This document shows, piece by piece, positions 25,926 through 35,614 of a stretch of DNA of 56,965 nucleotides. The stretch comes from Bacteroidota bacterium (lineage in GTDB: Bacteria > Bacteroidota > Bacteroidia > Bacteroidales > UBA7960). Location of the stretch: assembly GCA_007694165.1 (NCBI GenBank), contig RECE01000273.1, forward strand, positions 1 to 56,965. The letters are read 5' to 3'. How positions within the stretch are numbered: position 1 is the first letter of the stretch; every line of letters starts with the position of its first letter. Position numbers and translations under genes: made by a program. Below the pieces are notes generated by a model. That model saw nothing but the letters and a program-made list of their open reading frames with translations, made no database searches and was not told the DNA's origin.

Positions 25926-28673
25926 TTACCTTTCGTTTGTCATGATAATGTTATAGCTTCTGACTTGATTTCCAAGGCCGGTAACCAGAAAAAAGCTGCC
26001 CGGATCACCTTCCTCTAAATAGAACCTGGTGTCGCCACTCAATGGGAAAGGTGGTGGAATTGTTCCCCCCGGGTTTACGATAAACAGGCGTTTTCCGGCC
26101 TTATCTGTAATCGCTGCAAACTTTTTGTTGTCAGTTGTTTCTATGATGTTTATCTCTCCTTCCATTCCCCTTTCAATGGGAAGCGAAAAAATAAGTCGTG
26201 ATGCAATGCTGTAGACTTTCAGATTTCCGTTATGAAGAAAAATGAGATCTTTTTCTGTGGTGCCTGTAAAGGATTGATAAGTAAACCTGTAATCGTGGGA
26301 AAGGGTATCGGGTGAAATGTCGAAAACAGAACCGTCGGTAAATACCTGCTTCACAGATCCATTCAGACCGGGTACAATGAAGTGGGGTTTTCCGTCAAGA
26401 GGTTCGTGGGCATAAATACGTGTGCCAGGCAGCAGTGAAATGTTTTGCTGGGGCCTTAATCTGGAAATTCCCCTTCGGTCAAGTATCTGCACCCGGCCGG
26501 TAGTATCTGTTGCCAGCAGAAAATCTTTTCCTTCCAGGTGTAAGTGTTGCAGGGGCTGCCTGATCAAATGGTCTGACTGCCTGTATTGCCAGCCGGGAAC
26601 GGGCTCTCTTCTTAAGCTATAATTGTAAATCCGCCGGTTCTCGGCTGGGTAGATTATCCTGTAGTTCTTGTTGTTGTCGTAATCAAACACTGCTATTCCT
26701 GCTGATGCCGGAGCGGGAAGGCGCATGGGATAACCTCTTACATAGTCGCCGTTGCGATCTATAAGATGCAGGAAGTTGCGGGTATTAAACAGGTACTGAT
26801 ACCGGTTGTTTTTGTAAATGTCAACCTGATGAATATCCGAAATTACCGGACCCGAAATTTCTTTTTTCCACAAAATATCGCCGTCTTTGCTGATAAGGTA
26901 CAGCTGGCCAGCCTGGTCCTGCAAGATAAACTCAACATGGCCCGTGTTATGATTGATTACCCTGTAGGGCCCTTTGTGAATGGGGGCGTCAAGTTCTGTT
27001 TCCCATCTGATGGGATTGCTTACACTATACTCACTTCTGTGGAGCAACATGGCATTGGAAAAGGCAAGATGCCCCTGCGAGGATAGAATCTGTAAACTGA
27101 ATGAGCGACTGCTTTTGCTCGCTTTGTCTGATTCCCTGCTGTTTTCTTTACTCCCGGCCGATGTAGCAATCCGATTCCCCATATTGCTTTTTGCGAGCGA
27201 CTGGTATATGAAAATGTTTTGCCCCGATTGCATAAACTCATCCATAAGTTCCGCTTCTTCACTTTTCGTAAAGTTGAATCCAAACCTCAATGCACTTATA
27301 TACGCTTTCAGTTTTTCCAGGCTATGTGATGCCACCAGGTAATTGCCTGAAAATGCAAAATACGGAAAATCATCTTTCACCACGCCGGCGGAAAGCACGG
27401 GAAACATTCCGGGCAGGGTAACACGGTAAACCTCTTCGGCAAAGAGCATTTCTGACGATTCTTCGGGAGAAATATCCGTGATAAACACCTTTAGCTCCGG
27501 GTTTTGCAGTAGCAGATCTTTGTTGTGAATACCCAGCAATACAACTCCCTGGTTTGCCTCTGTCGACTCAGGGACAATCCATGCCAGTTCTCCGTTCCAT
27601 ATGAGGGGTAAGCTGTCGGGGTCAATGCCCGAAAGGTCTTTGAATCGTGTTCTCTGGCGCTGAAAACCTTCCTGCAATTCGTTGATGGTAAGCCATTGCT
27701 CATAACCGGAGCTGAAGGTTCTGGTATCAGAAACGCCTAAATATGCAATTGTTTGCGTGTGCAAAGGGATGTGTTGTGCAATGTTGCTTTCTTTTTTTTG
27801 TTGCTCTGACAGTAGATCAATGAATTTTTGCCCGTGCATGCCCGGTTGGGCATAACCTGTAAACAGCAATTCCCCTGCATTGTATGAGACATCCCATAGC
27901 TGCCATCCTGCTAAATCTTCACAGGGCAGATTCAAAGGAGACTTGCCGGGATGCTGGTTCTGTATCAGATGGCAAAGAGTATGGGTGCGAATAAAAAGAT
28001 TGTCAGAAAACCTGCCTGCAGAGTTTCTCAGCGTGTTGAAGCGGGAGTCTGATGCCAGGCTTTGTCCGGTCTCCTGCAAGTCTGCAGTTTTGGGGAGTAA
28101 AATAGCGCTGGAAGATACAGACAGGACATTGTTGCTAAAGGTATAATGAATCAATGGCTGGTCTTCTGACTTTTCAGAAGACCAGATGGTTTGCCGGTTT
28201 TCTCCATGGGACGAAAAGCTCATGCCCGAGAAAAGTTTCTCGCGGATGAATGAATGCAAAGACTCTTGATCAACCCTTGAAGGAAAGGATACATGAAGCA
28301 GGAAATTCTGCAATGGCGTGTTGCCTTCAGGATGAATCGACAAGAAGGCACTGGCTGTATTTCTGTAATCGGATAAAGCTGGGTATGCTGCTGCCAGAGA
28401 ATCTATTCTGTGGATGAGACCGGTGGGGTTTTTTCCTGAAAAGATGGCGTCAATATCCTGCCCAAGCGGACCTGTCAGGGCAAAAGACTCCCTGAATAAT
28501 GCAGGTTTTTTGATGTGAAAAATCAGTTCTGCATCTGCAGGAATCAGCAAAAACGGGTCGGTGGCAGTTTGTAATGCCTTTTTCTGAAAGTCTCTCAAAA
28601 CAAGGTATACGGCCAGGATAACAGCCAGTGTAACCAATGATAGTATGATCGAAATGAGAGGGACTCTTCGCAT
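25926..28673 (-). CDS. Large membrane-anchored protein, DUF3352-like N-terminal part and propeller-like C-terminal part
   Basis: This 915-aa protein has one N-terminal membrane anchor (about residues 7-26) and an extracytoplasmic body. Residues about 40-500 (LLIPADAELIFHIKKPALFR and onward) resemble DUF3352-type proteins. The last 330 residues contain repeated blade-like segments (QLYLISKDGDILWKKEI, RYQYLFNTRNFLHLIDRNGD, FAAITDKAGKRLFIVNPGG), suggesting a PQQ/WD-like beta-propeller. The role is unknown. It lies between the T9SS subtilase and the lipoprotein on the same strand, with gaps of 107 and 179 bp. Confidence 0.7.
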   Translation of the reverse strand: MRRVPLISIILSLVTLAVILAVYLVLRDFQKKALQTATDPFLLIPADAELIFHIKKPALFRESFALTGPLGQDIDAIFSGKNPTGLIHRIDSLAAAYPALSDYRNTASAFLSIHPEGNTPLQNFLLHVSFPSRVDQESLHSFIREKLFSGMSFSSHGENRQTIWSSEKSEDQPLIHYTFSNNVLSVSSSAILLPKTADLQETGQSLASDSRFNTLRNSAGRFSDNLFIRTHTLCHLIQNQHPGKSPLNLPCEDLAGWQLWDVSYNAGELLFTGYAQPGMHGQKFIDLLSEQQKKESNIAQHIPLHTQTIAYLGVSDTRTFSSGYEQWLTINELQEGFQRQRTRFKDLSGIDPDSLPLIWNGELAWIVPESTEANQGVVLLGIHNKDLLLQNPELKVFITDISPEESSEMLFAEEVYRVTLPGMFPVLSAGVVKDDFPYFAFSGNYLVASHSLEKLKAYISALRFGFNFTKSEEAELMDEFMQSGQNIFIYQSLAKSNMGNRIATSAGSKENSRESDKASKSSRSFSLQILSSQGHLAFSNAMLLHRSEYSVSNPIRWETELDAPIHKGPYRVINHNTGHVEFILQDQAGQLYLISKDGDILWKKEISGPVISDIHQVDIYKNNRYQYLFNTRNFLHLIDRNGDYVRGYPMRLPAPASAGIAVFDYDNNKNYRIIYPAENRRIYNYSLRREPVPGWQYRQSDHLIRQPLQHLHLEGKDFLLATDTTGRVQILDRRGISRLRPQQNISLLPGTRIYAHEPLDGKPHFIVPGLNGSVKQVFTDGSVFDISPDTLSHDYRFTYQSFTGTTEKDLIFLHNGNLKVYSIASRLIFSLPIERGMEGEINIIETTDNKKFAAITDKAGKRLFIVNPGGTIPPPFPLSGDTRFYLEEGDPGSFFLVTGLGNQVRSYNIIMTNER

Positions 28674-28780
28674 TTTCTTTCAGGGTTTTACTTCATGTGC
28701 CTTGTCATTGTTAAGGCGTTTAGTTTTCTTGAATAATCTGCTCCCGGAAAAGGGTTGGTATGTTGAAACAATCAATGCTG

Positions 28781-31633
28781 TTATTTTTTCATGATTTTCC
28801 TGCTGTATACCGATTCATCTGTTTTCACCTGTATAATATAGAATCCTTGATCCCAATGTGATGTCTCAATTTGGTACTTTTCCTTCCCTGAAACCTTTTG
28901 GTTGTATATTCTTCTGGCATACATGTCGAAGACCGAAATTTCTGCGTTGCCACTTATGTTATGCGTAAATTCAACTGAAAGGGTGTTTTCGAAAGGATTG
29001 GGGAAGGCTTTGATAGTAAGGTTGTCAGCAAAATGTCCTGGGCCTGTCCCAACATATTCGTCTTTGTAAATCAGTGATGCCAGCTGGGCGGTTGCCTGCA
29101 GGTCGTTGAGGTGATCACCAGCCAGCAGGGCGAAGGCTACAGTAAGGGTGTCGTCCTTTTGCAAATTGAAAGGCCCGGCCGAAATCAGTGTGCTGATATC
29201 ATTGTCCTTATCAAAAAAACCTGCATTGTTCCTTGTGCTTTTCATGGCGGTATACTTCTGAAAAGAAGTAAAACCATTGTTGATTCGCATACTGCCGGCA
29301 TATCCCTGGTTGTCGAAGGCATAGTGCTTAATATTGGAGTGGCTCAACAGCCGGATGCCGGTAAAGTTGCCGCCACTGGCCGAATAGGCATACCCCATCT
29401 GGTTTTCTGTGTCATAAGCTGCCCGGTGATTTCTAACATCCTGCAGCGCCCAGTCGGCGAAAAAGGCGGTATAAAAACCGGGCAGGTTCTCTCCCGACTG
29501 ATTGATGATGTTGTATTCCAGAATGAGAAACTTATCCAAAGGAGAGTTCTCAAAAGAATATACAGAATAATCTACTTTTATCCCGATTCTTGCATTGCCG
29601 GCCAGGCTGTCGTTGAAACTGCCGGTTATTTCCAAATCACCCTTTTGAGGAAATTCTGCAATACGTGCATTTTCCAAAGAGTAAAAAGATTTGGAAAAAG
29701 AGGCTTCCACCGGGCCGTATATGTTGTCAACCACTTTTGATGTGCTTACCCCTGCCACAAAACCGGCACATTTGATAAGAGTTCGGTTTTGGTTGGCATT
29801 GGCATAGAGGAAACCTACTCCCTGGTTATAGTTGGGATAGTTAAAGCCCACATTGCCGCGGCTGTTGACAGTGGTTTGGATCTGGTTGGCCTGAAAGTCA
29901 ACATAATCCAGGTTGAAAACAATGCTGAAACTTTGCTGGCCGGCAAAGCCACTGGCGCCATTGAGAAAGTTGAGGGTAAAAGTTACTTCATGGCTGGCGG
30001 GCATGCTTTCACTGATTGTGATTACAAATGGGTTTTCGAAATTGCTTGTAGTTTCCATGTGCAGCACCTCACCCAGGAGCGACTCGCCTGAAATGACATC
30101 AACATAAGGAGATTGGGTGGTTATAACTGCAGTAATGTTTTCTGTGGGGGCCAGTAGATTGAGAAATTCAGCTCCCAGTTCAAAGGTTTCGCCAGGGTTG
30201 AAAAGCTGATAATATTCTGCCGGATGCTCCAGCTGCGAAAACATCAGGTAGGGGTGGTGTGTCTCTGTCAGCGCCCTGTAAATGTTAAGCCTCCCTGTTC
30301 CCAGCAATCCTGCATAGGGCTGGTTGGCAGCAATGGTATCAATAATGTCGGTGGTAACTTTCAGCTGTGCTGCAATTTGCAGGGCGTTGAAATCGGGAAA
30401 CTGAGCCTTGAGCAATGCTGCAGCACCGGCTACGATAGGTGCTGCCATGGAGGTGCCGTTGGAGGCGGCATAGGAACCATTAGGCATTGTAGAGAAAATG
30501 GCCTGTCCCGGGGCAGAAATGTCAACCAGTTTGCCGTAGCTTGAACCAGACCACTTATGATCGTCGGCATTGGTTCCTGCAACACTGATAGCATTAACAT
30601 ACGAAGCAGGGAAAATCCTTACCTGATTGTTAGAGTTTCCCGCGGCAGCTACTACCACCGAGTTTTTATTGAGTACGGCATAGTTGATGATATCCTGCCC
30701 GAACTGACCGGGAGAGATGGCTCCTCCCCAGCTGCAGTTGATAACGTGTGCACCCTGATCGGCAGCATAAACAATACCCTCGTACGATCTCACCAACCGA
30801 CCATCCTGGTCACTGATTTTGACGGGAAGAATGCGGCTTTTGAATCCTACACCGGCCATCCCTGTCTGGTTATCTGTGCTGGCTCCCGCAATGCCTGAAA
30901 CGTGCACACCATGTAGAAGTACATCCCACTGCGGATAATTATTATTGTCTCCCAAATCCCAGCCATAAAAGTTATCAATGTATCCGTCATTATCACTGTC
31001 TTCACCATTGATGGGATCGTTGTAGTTGTAGGCAATGTCGTTGATCAGGTCGGGATGGTAAAGGTCTATCCCCGTATCTACAATGGCGATTACAACATTT
31101 GTATCTCCCTGCTCCACTTCCCAGGCGTCAAATGCCTTAATGTTTTGAAGATAGTATTGTGAGCCAATGAGCGGGTCGTTGGGTTCATAAAATAGTTCAG
31201 GGATATACCAGGGTTGCGCATATTCAACGAGTCCGGTAGCATACAATTCGTTGATGGCCTCCTCCAGGGATGCCTCCACGGGAATTTCTGCAAAATAAAT
31301 CCTGCTCAGGTCACTGTAAGGCTGACCACTGAAGTGCGTTTTTTGCGCGGGTGGCTGGTGAAGAGGGAAAATTTTCCTGGTTGTGGTGGCCTCAATTCTT
31401 GTGAGAACCTCTTTGATTTCTTCCAACTGAATTTCATCCGTCTTGAGAAAGGGAGCTGTCGATTGTTTCATCTTGAAAATAATCTTCCCTTCCCAGATGT
31501 TATCTTTGGTAACACCCTCAGGCATAGTGAATACAGGAGAAGTTGAATTCTGACTGAAAGCAGAATAGAAAAGCCCTGAAATAAAAACGGTTACAATAAT
31601 TTTTGCCAGGATGCTTTTGTACAGGTGGTTCAT
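28781..31633 (-). CDS. T9SS-secreted subtilisin-like serine protease (S8)
   Basis: This 950-aa secreted protease starts at the ATG at 31633, which gives a signal peptide ending AFSQ. A propeptide (to about 155) precedes the S8 domain. The catalytic triad is visible: Asp186 in IVDTGIDLYHPD, His241 in HGVHVSG and Ser395 in NGTSMAAPIVAG. The oxyanion Asn333 is in AAGNSN. The C-terminal 80 residues (FPNPFENTLSVEF...GFYIIQVKTDESVYSRKIMKK in parts) are a type IX secretion sorting domain, so it is exported to the cell surface or medium. HGVHVSG differs from the usual HGTHVAG but keeps the His. It is probably used to digest external protein. Confidence 0.93.
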   Translation of the reverse strand: MNHLYKSILAKIIVTVFISGLFYSAFSQNSTSPVFTMPEGVTKDNIWEGKIIFKMKQSTAPFLKTDEIQLEEIKEVLTRIEATTTRKIFPLHQPPAQKTHFSGQPYSDLSRIYFAEIPVEASLEEAINELYATGLVEYAQPWYIPELFYEPNDPLIGSQYYLQNIKAFDAWEVEQGDTNVVIAIVDTGIDLYHPDLINDIAYNYNDPINGEDSDNDGYIDNFYGWDLGDNNNYPQWDVLLHGVHVSGIAGASTDNQTGMAGVGFKSRILPVKISDQDGRLVRSYEGIVYAADQGAHVINCSWGGAISPGQFGQDIINYAVLNKNSVVVAAAGNSNNQVRIFPASYVNAISVAGTNADDHKWSGSSYGKLVDISAPGQAIFSTMPNGSYAASNGTSMAAPIVAGAAALLKAQFPDFNALQIAAQLKVTTDIIDTIAANQPYAGLLGTGRLNIYRALTETHHPYLMFSQLEHPAEYYQLFNPGETFELGAEFLNLLAPTENITAVITTQSPYVDVISGESLLGEVLHMETTSNFENPFVITISESMPASHEVTFTLNFLNGASGFAGQQSFSIVFNLDYVDFQANQIQTTVNSRGNVGFNYPNYNQGVGFLYANANQNRTLIKCAGFVAGVSTSKVVDNIYGPVEASFSKSFYSLENARIAEFPQKGDLEITGSFNDSLAGNARIGIKVDYSVYSFENSPLDKFLILEYNIINQSGENLPGFYTAFFADWALQDVRNHRAAYDTENQMGYAYSASGGNFTGIRLLSHSNIKHYAFDNQGYAGSMRINNGFTSFQKYTAMKSTRNNAGFFDKDNDISTLISAGPFNLQKDDTLTVAFALLAGDHLNDLQATAQLASLIYKDEYVGTGPGHFADNLTIKAFPNPFENTLSVEFTHNISGNAEISVFDMYARRIYNQKVSGKEKYQIETSHWDQGFYIIQVKTDESVYSRKIMKK

Positions 31634-31782
31634 AGTCAAAGTGTTTTTTTGCAATTGCGTTTCAGGTTTTAGAAACATGTAAATTTACAATAATCATGTG
31701 AATCTTACACCAAAGGAAACCCTGTTTTTCAACCGGTAGAAATGACGTGGATGTTTTTTGGTTTTTCATTGGATACTTAGTG

Positions 31783-32022
31783 TCAGCAAGAAAACTCATC
31801 ATTTTCACAAGTGCTTGATAAGAAAGCGTCAAGTGCAAGGGTTATTCCCTTTGGTCATGAGCTCAAAACTTTCAGTTTTTCGGTTGCGATGACTGAAAAA
31901 CAGGAGTTTACTTTTCGTAAATAGCCTGTACTGAGCTTGTCGAAGTAACTGTTTTGAAGGCAAGCATAACAGTCTATCCCGCCTCTTCGCGGGACAGCAA
32001 TTGGCGTTTTCTTGCAAGCACT
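31783..32022. repeat. Interspersed repeat with GCAAGAAAAC ends, long copy with nested inserts
   Basis: This is the same element as at 14087-14239 but about 240 bp long. The extra length is three insertions: about 42 bp after AAGTGCAAGG; about 25 bp containing TACTGAGCTTGTCGAAGTA; and about 25 bp containing the hairpin TCCCGC-CTCTTC-GCGGGA. The last two are themselves palindromic. It lies in the 407-bp gap between the subtilase and the HsdR_N protein, which holds no gene. Confidence 0.8.
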
Positions 32023-32040
32023 ACTTATACATATGGGTTG

Positions 32041-32508
32041 TCATAATATTCCCTCTTCACTGATTTCACTGTAGGGAGGAATGTTCTGGAGGTAGATGAT
32101 TTTTTTGGTTTCCAGGTCTATACGGCAGCAATAGTGGTCTAGCCCATTGGTTAATACCAGATACCGGGTTTTGAAAGCGAAATTGTAACTCGCTGCCTGC
32201 TCAAAAGTTTGCTGCGTTATTTTTATATGGGGAGCCTTACATTCGATAAGCATCAAAGGGTGGCCTGTTTTGGTATAAACCACTGCATCTGCTCTTTTTT
32301 GCATCTGATTGTATTTCAAAGCAGTTTCTACTGCTATCAGCCCTTTGGGATATCCCAGCTGGTTTACCAGCCACATCAGAAAATGCTGTCGCACCCATTC
32401 TTCTGGTGTAAGTACCACCGGAATCTTGCGGAAAACATCAAAAATGTAATGTTTGCCATCTTTTTGGCTCAACCTGAATTCGAAGGGTGGAAGATTTAAT
32501 GATACCAT
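32041..32508 (-). CDS. HsdR N-terminal-like (PD-(D/E)XK) protein
   Basis: This 155-aa protein matches the N-terminal nuclease domain of type I restriction subunit R (HSDR_N-like). A PD-(D/E)XK core is readable: Glu61 in AVETALKYN, Asp74 in RADAVVY and ECK (89-91) in PLMLIECKAP. It lacks the helicase part, and no hsdM or hsdS is nearby, so it is not a restriction system. A divergent position next to amn and holA is typical of Bacteroidota genomes. A DNA-processing role is inferred. Confidence 0.8.
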   Translation of the reverse strand: MVSLNLPPFEFRLSQKDGKHYIFDVFRKIPVVLTPEEWVRQHFLMWLVNQLGYPKGLIAVETALKYNQMQKRADAVVYTKTGHPLMLIECKAPHIKITQQTFEQAASYNFAFKTRYLVLTNGLDHYCCRIDLETKKIIYLQNIPPYSEISEEGIL

Positions 32509-32616
32509 GTGTGTTGTGTTTCTGCAAAGATAGGTTTCTCAAAATATCGTAAACAACAATTTTTTACTGAGGCAAAAAAATGCGTTACAAAACCACAAAT
32601 GTAAGAATGCTTTAAT

Positions 32617-32624
32617 TATATTTG
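32617..32624 (+). promoter_or_regulatory. -7 element of the amn-holA operon
   Basis: TATATTTG matches TAnnTTTG. It lies 90 bp upstream of the amn start. No good -33 TTG is present. Confidence 0.4.
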
Positions 32625-32714
32625 CCCATGGTTGCTTTCCATAACAGGACATCTTTTTGATTTCCTGTATTTTTTTATATTTTACGTATAGTCACAACAA
32701 ATTTACCTGTCGAT

Positions 32715-33500
32715 ATGAGGACAAGAGAAGAAATTGTAGAAAACTGGCTGCCCCGCTATACCGGCACAAACATCAGTGAAATGGGCAAATACATCCTGCT
32801 TACCAACTTCAATCAGTATGTAAACCTGTTTGCCAAAACATTCAATGCCAAAATCAATGGCCTTGATCGGGCCATGCCCTGTGCTACCCATGACGACATA
32901 TCTATCATCAACTTTGGAATGGGAAGTGCCAATGCTGCTACAATCATGGATTTACTCAGCGCTGTGGATCCCAAAGCAGTCCTTTTTCTGGGAAAATGCG
33001 GGGGGTTGAAGAAAGTAAACCGCCTGGGAGATCTCATTCTTCCCATTGCAGCCATAAGGGGTGATGGTACTTCCAACGACTATTTTCCGCCTGAAGTACC
33101 CGCGCTGCCTGCCTTTAGCTTGCAGAAAGCGGTTTCTACCAATATTCGAAATCACAATATGGATTACTGGACAGGAACCATATACACCACCAACAGAAGG
33201 GTGTGGGAACATGATGATGACTTTAAAAACTACCTGAGAAAAATTCGTTGCATGGGGATAGACATGGAGACTGCAACTATATTCTCTGTGGGATTCTTCA
33301 ATAAAATTCCTACCGGAGCGTTGTTGCTTGTATCTGACCAGCCGATGATTTCTTCCGGGGTGAAAACCGAAGAAAGTGATAAAGTAGTAAGTGAAAGCTT
33401 TGTGCAGAAGCAGCTTGAAATCGGCATAGATTCACTCAGGGAACTTATCAATAACGGACTTACCGTGAAGCATCTTAAATTTGATTTCGAAGAACAATAA
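32715..33500 (+). CDS. amn: AMP nucleosidase
   Basis: This 261-aa nucleoside phosphorylase-fold enzyme would split AMP into adenine and ribose-5-phosphate. It shows FGMGSANAATIMDLL, FLGKCGGLKKVNRLGDLILP, and GIDMETATIFSVGF (the Met-Glu of the ribose site). LLLVSDQPM carries the Asp that contacts the base. It lacks the N-terminal domain of the 480-aa E. coli enzyme, as is usual in Bacteroidota. holA starts 8 bp after it, which shows one operon. Confidence 0.92.
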   Translation: MRTREEIVENWLPRYTGTNISEMGKYILLTNFNQYVNLFAKTFNAKINGLDRAMPCATHDDISIINFGMGSANAATIMDLLSAVDPKAVLFLGKCGGLKKVNRLGDLILPIAAIRGDGTSNDYFPPEVPALPAFSLQKAVSTNIRNHNMDYWTGTIYTTNRRVWEHDDDFKNYLRKIRCMGIDMETATIFSVGFFNKIPTGALLLVSDQPMISSGVKTEESDKVVSESFVQKQLEIGIDSLRELINNGLTVKHLKFDFEEQ

Positions 33501-33508
33501 CCAACACC

Positions 33509-34516
33509 ATGATTGTAAAAGACTGGGGAGAGATCCAGGAGAGCATTAAGAAAAAAATCTATTACCCTATTTATTTGCTGATGGGGGAGGAGTCGTTGTT
33601 TATTGATGCCAGTTCGAATATCATTGAGAAACAAGTACTGAGCGAAACAGAAAAGGAGTTCAATCAAACCATTCTTTACGGGCGGGAAACAGATGTGGCT
33701 ACCATTGTAAGTACGGCCAAAAGGTATCCCATGATGGCCAACCATCAGGTGGTAATCGTGAAAGAAGCGCAACTGGTAAAAGATATCGATGCACTGGAAT
33801 CCTATGCGGCCAATCCTCTTAAAAGCACCATCCTGGTCATTTGTCATAAATACAAAAGCGTGGACAAAAGGAAGGGCTTTTACAAAACTGTAGCGAAAAA
33901 CGGGGTAGTGCTGGAAACCAAAAAGCTTTATGATAATGAAGTGCCCGGCTGGATTTCAGATTATGTGAAGAAACGGGGCTACAAAATTGGCGAGAAAGCA
34001 ACCCAGTTGCTGGCCGATCACCTGGGGTCTGATTTGGGCAAAGTAGTAAATGAAATCAATAAGGTTTGGATTTCACTGCCCAAAGGAGGAGAGATAACAC
34101 CAGGACTCATAGAACAGAACATTGGGATTAGCAAAGATTTTAATGTTTTTGAATTGCAAAACGCCCTTTCGGAAAAAAATGCATTGAAAGCTTTCCAGAT
34201 TGCAAAATATTTCGGCGAAAACCCCAAGTCAAACCCCATGGTCGTTACCCTGGCTGTTTTACATTCCTTTTTTGTAAAGGTTTTAATTTATCATTCCCTG
34301 AAAGACAAAAGCCCCAAAAATGTGGGATCCGAACTGGGGATTAACCCGTTTTTCAGCAAAGGCTATCAGACTGCCGCGGCCAGTTTTCCGGTTGCAAAAC
34401 TTTTTGCTATCATATCTTACCTGAGAGAGTATGATTTGAAGGTTAAAGGGGTGGAAAACCAGTCAGCCAGTGATGGCGAATTGCTCAAGGAATTGATTTA
34501 TAAGATTATGCACTGA
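33509..34516 (+). CDS. holA: DNA polymerase III subunit delta
   Basis: This 335-aa clamp-loader subunit opens the beta sliding clamp. The HolA-type N-terminal AAA-like domain includes LLMGEESLFIDASSNII and a central FELQNALSEKNALKAFQI segment. The clamp-binding and collar region extends to SDGELLKELIYKIM. No Walker A is present, as expected for delta. It is joined to amn by an 8-bp gap. Confidence 0.92.
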   Translation: MIVKDWGEIQESIKKKIYYPIYLLMGEESLFIDASSNIIEKQVLSETEKEFNQTILYGRETDVATIVSTAKRYPMMANHQVVIVKEAQLVKDIDALESYAANPLKSTILVICHKYKSVDKRKGFYKTVAKNGVVLETKKLYDNEVPGWISDYVKKRGYKIGEKATQLLADHLGSDLGKVVNEINKVWISLPKGGEITPGLIEQNIGISKDFNVFELQNALSEKNALKAFQIAKYFGENPKSNPMVVTLAVLHSFFVKVLIYHSLKDKSPKNVGSELGINPFFSKGYQTAAASFPVAKLFAIISYLREYDLKVKGVENQSASDGELLKELIYKIMH

Positions 34517-34610
34517 TTGTGACAAAAGGAAACATCCATAGCATAGCTGTTGATTAACTGGAGAAGGATTAGGGTGTGGATGATTCAGGAATTTTTTAAA
34601 AATTGAACGT

Positions 34611-35021
34611 ATGAACTATTGGTTAGTGAAATCAGAACCCGATGCATATTCGTGGGAAAGGTTTGAAAAAGAGGGGAAGACCATGTGGGAGGGGGTAAGA
34701 AACTACCAGGCAAGAAACAATTTGAAAGGGATGAAAAAAGATGATCTGGTCCTGTTTTATCACAGCGTATCAGACAAGGAGGTGGTTGGGATTGCCAAAG
34801 TGGTAAAAGAATACTATCCTGATCCTACCGCAGAAGATGATCGGTGGGTGGTGGTAGATCTTGTACCTGTTAAAGCCCTTAAAAAACCAGTAACCCTTGA
34901 TCAGGTAAAAAAGGATGAAAGACTTGAAAATGTAGCCCTGGTAAAACAATCCCGCTTATCTGTGATGCCCATGAAAAGGGAGGAGTTTGATGCCATTGTT
35001 CAACTGGGTGAAAGTCATTAA
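34611..35021 (+). CDS. EVE domain protein
   Basis: This 136-aa single EVE (PUA-like) domain is seen from MNYWLVKSEPDAYSWERFEK through WEGVRNYQARNNLK and GDLVLFYHS-type DDLVLFYHSVSDKEVVGIAKV. The aromatic cage fold binds modified bases, such as 5-methylcytosine or hydroxymethylcytosine in DNA, or modified RNA. It is full length and 94 bp after holA. Its modified-base target is unknown. Confidence 0.9.
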   Translation: MNYWLVKSEPDAYSWERFEKEGKTMWEGVRNYQARNNLKGMKKDDLVLFYHSVSDKEVVGIAKVVKEYYPDPTAEDDRWVVVDLVPVKALKKPVTLDQVKKDERLENVALVKQSRLSVMPMKREEFDAIVQLGESH

Positions 35022-35032
35022 TTATTTCAGGC

Positions 35033-35563
35033 ATGAATCACGTTGACATTATACTGGCTATACCCCTTGCTATTGGCGCTATCAGAGGCTTTACAAGAGG
35101 TTTTTTGCTTGAGATAGCTTCCCTTATCGGCATCATTGCCGGTGCTTTCCTTGCAGCCATGTTTGGAGGTATGGTGGCCGGTGTCCTTTCGGGATATGTG
35201 GACTGGAACCCCGATGCCATCAAGATTATAGCCTTTGTAGTAGTCTTTATCCTGGTCATTATTGTGGTGAAACTGATAGCAAGAATCATCGAAAGGTTTT
35301 TCAAACTGGTAGGGCTGAATTTTTTAAACCGATTGGCAGGACTGGGTGCGGGGATTTTGAAAATTGCCTTTATCCTGAGCGTGGTGTTGATCTTTTTTAA
35401 CTATGTAAACCGCAACCGGGCCTTTATGTCCGAAGAAACCCAGGATTCCAGCTACCTGTACGATAAGGTGGCGGGTTTGGTTCCACGGCTGTTGCCTGGA
35501 TCTGAATCCTTTGCTTTTAAGTATGACTTAAAAACCTTGCTAACGTCAGAAGAAGACGAATAA
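35033..35563 (+). CDS. CvpA family membrane protein
   Basis: This 176-aa protein has four membrane helices (about 3-20, 24-45, 62-83 and 100-123). It has the CvpA signature VDIILAIPLAIGAIRGFTRG at the N-terminus. CvpA family members affect colicin V production or envelope stability. A soluble C-terminal tail of about 50 residues follows. It starts 11 bp after the EVE gene, so the two are probably co-transcribed. Confidence 0.87.
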   Translation: MNHVDIILAIPLAIGAIRGFTRGFLLEIASLIGIIAGAFLAAMFGGMVAGVLSGYVDWNPDAIKIIAFVVVFILVIIVVKLIARIIERFFKLVGLNFLNRLAGLGAGILKIAFILSVVLIFFNYVNRNRAFMSEETQDSSYLYDKVAGLVPRLLPGSESFAFKYDLKTLLTSEEDE

Positions 35564-35614
35564 AGTGCTGAGGCTGCCCAACGGGTAGCGTCTTACTTTA
35601 CAAATACTATCATC

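Noticed and set aside
32041..32508. Type I restriction-modification locus
   Set aside because: Only an HsdR N-terminal-like domain is present. Motor, methylase and specificity genes are missing and the neighbours are housekeeping genes.
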